Source: Archangium lipolyticum
GTDB taxonomy: Bacteria; Myxococcota; Myxococcia; Myxococcales; Myxococcaceae
Length of the DNA stretch: 64,000 bases
Assembly (NCBI RefSeq): GCF_024623785.1
Contig: NZ_JANKBZ010000010.1
Coordinates: forward strand, 1 to 64,000
Direction: 5' to 3'
Under the pieces are notes generated by a model, which was given only the letters and a program-made list of their open reading frames with translations, made no database searches and was not told where the DNA came from. A program made the translations under genes and the position numbers. Below, piece after piece: positions 36,201 through 43,122 of the stretch (within the stretch, counting starts at the first letter, position 1; each line of letters begins with the position of its first letter).

Positions 36201-39200
36201 GATCGCCACCGGGCTGACCGGCACCACGTTCTCGGATGACCTGAACCTGTCGTCCGGCGGCACGTACTACTACGTGGTTCGCGCCACCGAGACGAGCACG
36301 GCGATCCTCGAGGAGACGAACCTGGTCCAGAAGGCGGCCACGCCCACCGGCCCGGTTGCGCCGGGGGTCCGCTACTTCGATGACTTCGACGCCAACAGGC
36401 CGGCCAATGCCTCCGCGTATTGGATTCCAACGGCGCAGTCTGGCAACGCGAGCGCCATCAACATCGTCACCGGCTGCCGCTACCAGTCGGCCACGAATGC
36501 GTACCGGATTGGCGCGGCCAACAAGAGCTGTGGTGGCACCTACCCCGCGAGCCAGCAGCTCACGCTGGTGCTGGGAGGCGACGGCTCGGTGTCCGGCATC
36601 AATGGTTTCGCCCTCCCGGCCAATGCGACCAACCCCCAGATGACGTTCAACGTCTGGTACAACCTCGAGAGCAAGTTCGACGGCGTCTACCTCGTCTACA
36701 GCACCACGGGTGCGAGCGGGACGTGGACCCCGGTGTCCGATGCGGTGTCCTCGTCGCAGCCGTACATCTCGGCGGGTGGCTACGACAATGCGCTCAACAG
36801 CAACGCGAGCATCCGCATCTGGACCAACCAGGCCACCAACGCGAATGGTTCGCTCAAGCCGGTCACCGTCAACCTGGGGGCGCTGGCGGGCCAGACGGTG
36901 TGGTTCGGGTTCCGCTTCTACAGCGACTCGAGCAGTCACTACGAAGGCTTCTACGTGGACGATGTCCGCATCACGGCGGAGCAGGTGGTCGCCTGCTCCA
37001 CCCGTACGCCGCCGCCAGGGCCCGTGACGGGCTTCAAGATGACCGGGCTTCCGGCCTCCGTGGCGGTGGGTACGCAGTCGTCCATCACCCTCACCGCGGT
37101 GGATGCGGCGGGCGTGGTGAATCCCAGCTACAACAGGAGCGTGTCCCTCACCAGCACGGACACCGCGGCGGTGCTGCCGTCCACCGTGGCCTTCTCCGGA
37201 GGCGCGGCGAACCTGCCCGTCACCTTCTTCACCCTGGGCACGCAGTCCGTCACCGCGACGGATCCGGCGAATCCGGGCATGAGCGTCGGTGCCAGCACCA
37301 CCGTCACTCCCGCTCCCGCGACCCGGCTGGTCTTCTCCGTCCAGCCTTCCAACGCGGTGGCGGGTGCCTCCATCTCTCCGGCGGTGAAGGTGGGCCTGTT
37401 GGACGCCTACGGCAACGCGGTGACGACGGGCTCGAACAGCGTCACCCTCGCCATCGGCAACAACGCGGGCAGTGGCACGCTGTCCGGCACCGCGACGGTG
37501 AACATGACCAACGGTGTCGCCACCTTCAGCGGCCTGTCCATCAACAAGATAGGGATTGGCTACACGCTGACGGCCTCCTCCAACGGCCTCACCAGCGCCA
37601 CCAGCCCGGCCTTCAACATCACCCCGGCCGCGGCATCGAAGCTGGCCTTCGTGACCCAGCCCTCCAACACCCCGGCGGGCTCGGCCATCACACCGGCGGT
37701 GCGGGTGGCCATCGTGGACACGTACGGGAACATGACCACCTCCTCGGCCAACGTCACCCTCGTGCTGGCCACCAACCCGGCGAGCGCCACGCTCAGCGGC
37801 ACCACCACGGTAGCGGCCGTCAGTGGCGTGGCCACCTTCGGCAACCTGTCCCTCAGCAAGCTGGGGACGGGTTTCACGCTGAGGGCGACCTCGACGGGCC
37901 TCACCAGCATCGTCAGCAGTGCGTTCGATGTGACGCCGGGCGTGCCGTACCGGGCGATCATCACCCGGCAGCCCACCAACGTGGCGGCTGGCGCGCCCAT
38001 CACCCCGGCCGTCCAGGTCTCCCTCCATGACCAGTTCGGCAACCTGTCGACGCAGGCCACCACTCCGGTGGTGCTGTCGCTGGGCAACAACCCGGCTGGC
38101 GCCACCCTCGGCGGCACCACCACCGTCAACGCGGTGAATGGCGTGGCCACCTTCGATTCCCTCTCGGTGGGACGCGTGGGTTCCAACTACACCCTGGTGG
38201 CCGGTGCGAGCGGTCTCCACTCGGACACCAGCGTCGGCTTCGACGTGCGCGCGGGTGCTCCGGCCCGGCTCGTCTTCGTCACCCCTCCCGCGTCCAGCGC
38301 GGCCGTGGGCGAGGCCTTCACGGTGAAGGTGGCGGTGTTGGATGCCCAGGGCAACACGATGACGTCCTCCAATGCGAGCATCACGCTGGCTCTGAAAGAC
38401 AACCCCAGGGGCGGCGTGCTGAGTGGCACCGTGACGGTGGCGGCGGTCAATGGCGTGGCCACCTTCGCGGATCTGTCGCTCGACCGTGCCGCCCGGGGCT
38501 ACACGCTCCAGGCGAGCGCGGACGCGCTGACGCCGGTGACGAGCGCGGCGTTCGACATCACCACCGGTTCCCCGGCGCGCCTGGTCTTCCGCGGTGCTCC
38601 GGGCCGTCTCGTGGCGGGCACGTCGTTCGCTCCGATCGAGGTGGAGGTGCAGGACGCGCAGGGCAACGTGCTTTCCGACAGCGCGGCCCTGGTGACGCTG
38701 AGCCTGGGCGCGAACCCGGAGGCCGGTACGCTGCTCGGCGCGGCTCCGGTGTCCGCGGTGAAGGGCGTGGCCCGGTTCGAGGGGCTCTCCCTTCGCGAGG
38801 CCGGCAAGGGTTACACGCTGGTGGCGAGCGCCCAGGGCTTCGCGAGCGCGACGAGCGCGGCGTTCGAAGTGACGCCGGGCCCGGCGGCCAGCTACGCGCT
38901 GGCGCTCCCCGCGAGCCTCACCGCGGGCCAGGAGGTCACCCTGTCCGCCACGGCGTATGACGCCTACGGCAACGTGGCCACCACCTACTCCGGCCCGGTC
39001 CAGGTGACGAGCTCGGATGCGGCGGCGGTCCTCCCGGCCAACGCGGCCTTCACGGAGGGCGTGCTCGCGAGCCTGAAGGTGACGTTCATGTCGACGGGCC
39101 TGATGACGCTCACCCTGACGGATGCCGCGCAGGCGCACCTGACCGGCGCGGCGCGGACCAACGTCACGCCGTTCGCACAGCCCACGGTGTCGGTGACGGA

Positions 39201-39567
39201 GCCGGCGGGCGGCACGCTGGTGTCCGGCGAGGTGCGGATCTCCGCCACGGGCGCGGTGGCCGCTGGTACCACGCTGAGCCAGCTCTCCATCCTGGTCGAT
39301 GGTGTGGTGATCGCCACCGGCACGGACGCGACGCTGACCGCGACGTGGGACAGCTCCGAGGCGGTGGAAGGCTCGTCGCACACCATCACGGCCGTCATCT
39401 CCGACAGCGCGGGCAACGTGGCGAGCTCCGCCCCGGTCGGCTTCAGCGTGAAGAGCGGGAGCTGCGGTTGTGGTGCCACCTCGGGGACGGATGCGAGCAT
39501 CTACCTGGGTCTGTTCGTGCTGGCCCGGCAGGTGCTCGCCCGGCGGCGCCAGGTGAAGGTGGCCTGA
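33280..39567 (+). CDS. Large subtilisin-like (S8) protease with Ig-like repeats and a MYXO-CTERM-like tail
   Basis: A 2095-residue exported protein. The N-terminus has a lipobox-like LATLAC (residues about 27-32). A propeptide-like region leads to the S8 domain with Asp330 (VSDSGLD), His378 (CDGHGTLNTH), oxyanion Asn494 (AAGNAG) and Ser622 (SSGTSHATP). After it come a beta-rich domain, two fibronectin-type modules (about 830-1030), a concanavalin-like domain (about 1030-1245), an Ig-like domain, five tandem repeats of about 104 residues (about 1348-1868) and further Ig domains. The end is GSCGCG, a hydrophobic stretch and RRR, resembling a MYXO-CTERM sorting signal. GAGGG precedes ATG 33280. 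Confidence 0.9.
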   Translation: MKESAYRLAGMRARGLSARALGLAGLVATLACGGSGNEPGSSRSEGSHSKPSLHKVQLGVEKAAELEKQGARVLGDYGSFKLLQVDDATLESLSEAPGVEVRDDYNRILLNAGEIDTASTKVMSLRGMKKTVTSKGLHIVHFAGPVRPEWYEALKATGVRVVTYLPNNAYLVYGGPTAMGTLQRHITASPVIQWDGEYLDAYKLAPSIQTVVTPTYAIQLIKDEETNGATLELIRSLQSQEATIREALGYVNVVAWLDRKALDEVARRPDVVSIQPRPEPRKFDERQDMILAGQITGTGPTGPGYLTWLASKGFTQAQFTASGFGVDVSDSGLDNGSAAPNHFGLYVNGDVTGTSRVVYSRLEGKANTGSTIQGCDGHGTLNTHIVAGYVNQTGAPYRDASGFSYGLGVAPFVKVGASVVFDPSKFTNPNYADLQARAYRDGMRISSNSWGADFNEYDEDAQIYDALVRDAQPTGSAVANAGNQEMVIVFAAGNAGPDVNTVGSPGTAKNVITVGASENVQAFGGEDNCETPDSEANSLYDVASFSSRGPTADGRKKPDIMAPGTHVSGGVAQVDGQRAATPANPVGQALSCFDGTGVCGGVAPSNYFPAGQQWYSASSGTSHATPAVAGAAALVRQYFINQGSTPPSPAMTKAFLMSSTRYMTGTGAGDSLYSNNQGTGLMDLGMAFDGAPRLLEDQNPAHLFVSTGDTRTFLGKVVDPGKPFRVTLAWTDAPGSTVASAWKNDLDLTVTVGGNTYKGNVFTGAHSVTGGTADSRNNVENVFLPAGTNGFVSVTVKASNINSDGVPDNATSLDQDFALVAYNICTDAPSGAPTGVTATGSGDGRIDIGWVPNGATSYNIYRATRAGGPYTLAGTAAAPPFVDTGVSGGTTYFYVVRAAVCAESPDSNEVSAVTTGVCTLPPSFAGLASVNNGAASTCSNTLTWSAATPLCGGTLGYSVYRSTTPGFTPSAANRIATGLTGTTFSDDLNLSSGGTYYYVVRATETSTAILEETNLVQKAATPTGPVAPGVRYFDDFDANRPANASAYWIPTAQSGNASAINIVTGCRYQSATNAYRIGAANKSCGGTYPASQQLTLVLGGDGSVSGINGFALPANATNPQMTFNVWYNLESKFDGVYLVYSTTGASGTWTPVSDAVSSSQPYISAGGYDNALNSNASIRIWTNQATNANGSLKPVTVNLGALAGQTVWFGFRFYSDSSSHYEGFYVDDVRITAEQVVACSTRTPPPGPVTGFKMTGLPASVAVGTQSSITLTAVDAAGVVNPSYNRSVSLTSTDTAAVLPSTVAFSGGAANLPVTFFTLGTQSVTATDPANPGMSVGASTTVTPAPATRLVFSVQPSNAVAGASISPAVKVGLLDAYGNAVTTGSNSVTLAIGNNAGSGTLSGTATVNMTNGVATFSGLSINKIGIGYTLTASSNGLTSATSPAFNITPAAASKLAFVTQPSNTPAGSAITPAVRVAIVDTYGNMTTSSANVTLVLATNPASATLSGTTTVAAVSGVATFGNLSLSKLGTGFTLRATSTGLTSIVSSAFDVTPGVPYRAIITRQPTNVAAGAPITPAVQVSLHDQFGNLSTQATTPVVLSLGNNPAGATLGGTTTVNAVNGVATFDSLSVGRVGSNYTLVAGASGLHSDTSVGFDVRAGAPARLVFVTPPASSAAVGEAFTVKVAVLDAQGNTMTSSNASITLALKDNPRGGVLSGTVTVAAVNGVATFADLSLDRAARGYTLQASADALTPVTSAAFDITTGSPARLVFRGAPGRLVAGTSFAPIEVEVQDAQGNVLSDSAALVTLSLGANPEAGTLLGAAPVSAVKGVARFEGLSLREAGKGYTLVASAQGFASATSAAFEVTPGPAASYALALPASLTAGQEVTLSATAYDAYGNVATTYSGPVQVTSSDAAAVLPANAAFTEGVLASLKVTFMSTGLMTLTLTDAAQAHLTGAARTNVTPFAQPTVSVTEPAGGTLVSGEVRISATGAVAAGTTLSQLSILVDGVVIATGTDATLTATWDSSEAVEGSSHTITAVISDSAGNVASSAPVGFSVKSGSCGCGATSGTDASIYLGLFVLARQVLARRRQVKVA
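37320..38880 (+). repeat. Five tandem ~312-bp coding repeats (Ig-like modules)
   Basis: Five consecutive segments of about 312 bases encode the same module: RLVFxxxPSN..., VxLxDAYGNxxT, ATLSGTTTV, NGVATFxxLS and GYTLxAS, ending in AFDVTPG. They are similar but diverged at DNA level and probably arose by internal duplication in the subtilase gene. Confidence 0.75.
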
Positions 39568-39591
39568 CGCGGAGGCGAGCGGATGGATGAG

Positions 39592-39636
39592 AACGCGCTG
39601 GCGAGGGGCTCACCTCCCGCCAGCGCGTTTTCTTTT
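39592..39636 (+). terminator. Rho-independent terminator after the subtilase
   Basis: AACGCGCTGGCG (39592-39603) pairs perfectly with CGCCAGCGCGTT (39618-39629), followed by TTTCTTTTC. It is a classical GC-rich stem with a T-run, 25 bases past the stop, and separates the subtilase from the small secreted protein gene. Confidence 0.8.
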
Positions 39637-39658
39637 CGGACGGACAAGGAGGCACGGC

Positions 39659-40042
39659 ATGAGGTTTCGGATGGGCTGGAGGAGTGCATGGGCGGTGGCT
39701 TTGCTGATGGCGGCGGGCGGAGCCTGGGCCGCGAGCGGCTCGAAGCTGAAACAGCGGGCCGACAAGCTCGCGAGCGAGGCGCGAGCCCTGGCGAACCCGC
39801 GGGGCTGCGAGCAGGTGGCGGAGTGCGCGGTGGCGGGGTTCGGCCACAAGGCCTGCGGCGGCCCGCGCGAGTACATCGGCTACTGCACGCGGACGACGGA
39901 TGTGAAGGCGCTTCGGTCCAAGCTCGACGCGCTCGAGAAGGCCGAGCGGGCGTGGCAACGGGAGGCGGGTATCAAGTCCAACTGCGGTCTGACGCGCAAG
40001 CCAGTGCCCCGGTTGGAGGAGGGTGTGTGCCTCGCTCGGTGA
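39659..40042 (+). CDS. Small secreted cysteine-containing protein
   Basis: A 127-residue protein with a Sec signal (GWRSAWAVALLMAAGGAWAASG). The mature part has six Cys: PRGCEQVAECAVAGFGHKACGGP, REYIGYCTRTTD, KSNCGL and GVCLAR. A coiled-coil-like helix (KALRSKLDALEKAERAWQRE) sits between them. The CGGP-x-Y and late GxxSxC pattern recurs in short periplasmic proteins of many proteobacteria with no known role. ATG 39659 has AAGGAGG six bases upstream, deciding the start over upstream in-frame codons at 39587. Disulphide bonding and a periplasmic location are inferred. Confidence 0.65.
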   Translation: MRFRMGWRSAWAVALLMAAGGAWAASGSKLKQRADKLASEARALANPRGCEQVAECAVAGFGHKACGGPREYIGYCTRTTDVKALRSKLDALEKAERAWQREAGIKSNCGLTRKPVPRLEEGVCLAR

Positions 40043-40102
40043 ATGAACGATTGTTCCGCACTGTGGGATGTTGCATCTACAACCTTTCCGGGCACGACTG
40101 AA

Positions 40103-40121
40103 GACTCCCGCGAGGGGAGTC
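40103..40121. terminator. Small stem-loop before the MopE-like gene
   Basis: GACTCCC (40103-40109) and GGGAGTC (40115-40121) form a 7-base stem with a GCGAG loop, 61 bases after the small secreted protein gene and 34 bases before the next ATG. It could end the upstream transcript or lie in the downstream leader; there is no T-run. Confidence 0.3.
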
Positions 40122-40154
40122 ACCGTCCCGAAAGGCACAGGTCACACCAGAATC

Positions 40155-43046
40155 ATGAGCAACTCCGGTACTCCGGTCTCCACCCGCGTAGGCACGCGGC
40201 GGGACAGGACCTCTCTCCATCCCATCAAGACACGCACTCTCGTCCTGATGGTGGCACTCGCTTTCACCGGTCTCACCGCTTGTGGCTCCCCGGAGCCGGA
40301 TGATCCGGACTCCGGAACACCTGCCACCCAGGTGGATGCCGGTCAGCCCGGTGGTGGCGATGGTGGCTCCGACGCGGGAGCCCCGGACGGAGGCCGCTGC
40401 GAGCCCGCTGCCGCCGAGCTGTGCAACCACATCGACGATGACTGCGATGGTGAAGTGGATGAGGGCTTCGTACTCGGGACGCCCTGCGATGGACCGGACA
40501 GCGACCGGTGCACGGAGGGGCAGGTGGTGTGCGGCGCCAATGGTGGCACGGTCTGTAGCGATACCACCGCGGACTCGGTGGAGCGCTGCAACCTGAGTGA
40601 CGACGACTGTGACGGAGAGGTGGACGAGGGCTTCCATGTCGGAGAGTCCTGCGATGGCCAGGACTCGGACATGTGCGCCGAGGGCGAGTTCGTCTGCAAC
40701 GCCTCGGGCGGAGCGGTGTGCAGCGATACCACGAGCAGCACCGTGGAGCGTTGCAACGGTCAGGATGACGACTGCGACGGCACGGTGGACGAGGACTTCG
40801 ACCTGCGGACGGATCCGGCCCACTGCGGCAGATGTGACAGGTCCTGCGGCGCGTCGGAGACGTGCGTCAATGGTTCCTGCCAGCTGCCCGCGGAGCAGGC
40901 TTGTGACAATGGCATCGATGACGATGGTGATGGACGCCTGGACTGTGCGGACTCGGATTGCGCGAGCCGAGCGTGCGGCACGGGCTGCATCTGCCAGGGC
41001 GGCGCCAGGACCGAAGCCGCGTGCACCGACCATGTGGACAACGATAGCGATGGGACGGTCGATTGCCTCGATCCGGATTGCGAGGGCTCGTCGTGCGCGG
41101 CCCTGCGCTCGCTCACGCTCTCGCCTGACAACGTCCAGCTCGCCATCCAGGGGAGCACGAGGGCCGTGCAGACGTTCACCGTCACGGGGACCTATTCGGA
41201 TGGGCACACCGAGGACGTGACGGGCCAGGCGGCCTTCAGCATCGACGACACGCGGCTGGGCTTCTTCTCGGGGGCTACCTTCAACTCGAGCACCTCGGTG
41301 GCTGGCTCCAGCACCGTGCGCGCCCGGGTGGGCACCGTGTCCGCCTCTGCTGCCATCACGGTGAAGCTCGAACAGAGGATCCCAGATTCCAGCTCCGTCT
41401 CCCTGCCTTCGCGGCCGGAGACGAGGTTCGACGGAACGGTGGATGCCACGCGCAGTCCACGGATCGTCCATCCCAGCAGCGGGGTCATGGTCCCACCCAA
41501 CCTGGGGCAGATGGAGATCCACTTCCTGCCGGGGGACAGCTCCAACACCTTGTTCGAGCTGTCCTTCCGAAACGGCATCACGGACGTGCGCGTCTACCTG
41601 CGCTGCTACCTGCCGAGCGGCTTCTCTCTGCCCTCGGGAGTGACCCGCGGCTGCATCTATACGCCTTCCGAGGAGGTCTGGCGGTTCGTGGCCGAGAGCA
41701 ACCGTGGGGGCCAGCCCGTGCAACTCGCCGTTCGCGGTACGGATGACTCGGGCGCCGGCACGGTGGGCGTCTCCGAGCCCATCACCCTCCAGATCTCCGG
41801 TTCCACGGTGGCGGGCTCGCTCTACTACTTCACGACCTGGAACGGCATGGCGATCCTGCGCCAGGACTTCTCCGCGAGCGGCACGTCGAACCCCTCCGTC
41901 GTGATGAAGGCAAGCAACATCAATGGTTCCAGCGTGCAATGCGTGGGCTGTCACGCGGTGAGCCGCAATGGCAAGAAGATGGTGGCGGGGGTCAACGGGC
42001 AGCACGATGGGCGGATCGCCCTGGTGGATCTGTCCAGCTTCTACCCCACGACCCGGGTCCCCCTCGTGCAGAACGGCGCGAGGCTGAGCACCTTCGAATC
42101 GTGGAACCCTGAAGGCAGCAGGTTCGTCGGCGTCTACGGAGACCAGAACGCCACGCGTTTCAACCTGATGCTCTTCGACGGGAGCACCGGTGACTTGCTG
42201 GGAGAGATCTCCAACACCGGCACTCCAACCAATCCCGCCAGCCATCCGGACTGGAGCGCGGACGGGAAGACGATCGCCTTCGCTTCCGTTGGCATCAAGA
42301 ATACGCTCCAGCGCTTCTACAAGGGTTCCATCCAGGTGGTGTCGGAGCAGCCGGGTGGGAGCTGGAGCGACCCGGTGGTCGTGGCTCCGTCTCAGAGCGG
42401 GAAGAACCGTTATGCCCCGGCCATCGCGCCCGACTCGTCCTTCCTCGTCTACAACGAGTCCTCCTGCCCCAGCGGCGCGGGGGACTCGAACATGAACTGC
42501 GATTCGGAGAGTGATCCCTCCGCGAGGATATGGGCCGCGAGGCTGCACGCCAGTGCGGCCCCCGTGGAGCTGGCTCGCGCCAACGCACCTGGTGTCATGG
42601 ACGGCAGCTCGGTGGACCTGTCCAACGGCTACCCCAAGTGGCATCCCAGCGTGTCGCGAGGCGCGGCGGGCAGTCCTCGGTTGATGTGGGTGGCGTTCGC
42701 CTCCTCCCGCATGTATGGCCTGCGCAAACCCCCCGACAGTATTGGAGGGCAGAATGTAACGGGGTCCTTGTTGTGGATGGCGGCGGTGGACCCGGACAAG
42801 CTGGCGGCAGGGGAGGATCCTTCCTTCGCGGCCTTCCCGCTGCCCATGCAGAACCTCTCCGGCTCCAATCACCTCCCGCAGTGGGTGGCGTACCCCGTGA
42901 GCAACGGCTGCTCCACGGTGGGAGAGGCGTGTGGTTCGTCCGGTGGCACCTGCTGCGATGGAACGCAATGCGTGCGGAGCGACAAGGACCCACCGCAGCC
43001 CTGTGATGTGTCAGGCGCCTGCGTGTGCCAGGCCATCCCCCAATGA
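40155..43046 (+). CDS. MopE-like repeat lipoprotein with one c-type haem site
   Basis: A 963-residue lipoprotein (LMVALAFTGLTACGSPEPDD, lipobox LTAC) with an Asp/Gly/Ala linker. Residues about 80-310 hold repeats of the MopE-type putative metal-binding motif (CNHIDDDCDGEVDEGF, CNLSDDDCDGEVDEGF, CNGQDDDCDGTVDEDF) and two looser copies. A bacterial Ig domain follows (about 315-410). Near residue 596 is a single c-type haem motif CVGCH, and the C-terminal half resembles a TolB/WD-type propeller (for example HPDWSADGKTIAFAS). The very end is Cys-rich. It probably binds metal and one haem at the cell surface. The Shine-Dalgarno is weak. It converges on the di-haem oxidoreductase gene. Confidence 0.8.
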   Translation: MSNSGTPVSTRVGTRRDRTSLHPIKTRTLVLMVALAFTGLTACGSPEPDDPDSGTPATQVDAGQPGGGDGGSDAGAPDGGRCEPAAAELCNHIDDDCDGEVDEGFVLGTPCDGPDSDRCTEGQVVCGANGGTVCSDTTADSVERCNLSDDDCDGEVDEGFHVGESCDGQDSDMCAEGEFVCNASGGAVCSDTTSSTVERCNGQDDDCDGTVDEDFDLRTDPAHCGRCDRSCGASETCVNGSCQLPAEQACDNGIDDDGDGRLDCADSDCASRACGTGCICQGGARTEAACTDHVDNDSDGTVDCLDPDCEGSSCAALRSLTLSPDNVQLAIQGSTRAVQTFTVTGTYSDGHTEDVTGQAAFSIDDTRLGFFSGATFNSSTSVAGSSTVRARVGTVSASAAITVKLEQRIPDSSSVSLPSRPETRFDGTVDATRSPRIVHPSSGVMVPPNLGQMEIHFLPGDSSNTLFELSFRNGITDVRVYLRCYLPSGFSLPSGVTRGCIYTPSEEVWRFVAESNRGGQPVQLAVRGTDDSGAGTVGVSEPITLQISGSTVAGSLYYFTTWNGMAILRQDFSASGTSNPSVVMKASNINGSSVQCVGCHAVSRNGKKMVAGVNGQHDGRIALVDLSSFYPTTRVPLVQNGARLSTFESWNPEGSRFVGVYGDQNATRFNLMLFDGSTGDLLGEISNTGTPTNPASHPDWSADGKTIAFASVGIKNTLQRFYKGSIQVVSEQPGGSWSDPVVVAPSQSGKNRYAPAIAPDSSFLVYNESSCPSGAGDSNMNCDSESDPSARIWAARLHASAAPVELARANAPGVMDGSSVDLSNGYPKWHPSVSRGAAGSPRLMWVAFASSRMYGLRKPPDSIGGQNVTGSLLWMAAVDPDKLAAGEDPSFAAFPLPMQNLSGSNHLPQWVAYPVSNGCSTVGEACGSSGGTCCDGTQCVRSDKDPPQPCDVSGACVCQAIPQ

Positions 43047-43074
43047 GTGCCAGGGAACCCGGCATGTGAATGAA

Positions 43075-43102
43075 ACGGGGGCCGCGGCAGCGCGGCCCCC
43101 GT
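43075..43102. terminator. Bidirectional terminator between convergent genes
   Basis: ACGGGGGCCGC (43075-43085) and GCGGCCCCCGT (43092-43102) form a perfect 11-base stem with a 6-base loop, in the 76 bases between the convergent stops at 43046 and 43123. T-rich sequence follows only weakly on either strand. Confidence 0.65.
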
Positions 43103-43122
43103 GTGTTGAGATGGGGCCTTGA

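Noticed and set aside
33205-39381. A 2058-codon open frame on the minus strand opposite the subtilase gene
   Set aside because: It is a side effect of strong GC3 bias in the real gene; the translation is Arg/Gly/His-rich with no domains, while the plus-strand protein has a clear S8 catalytic triad.
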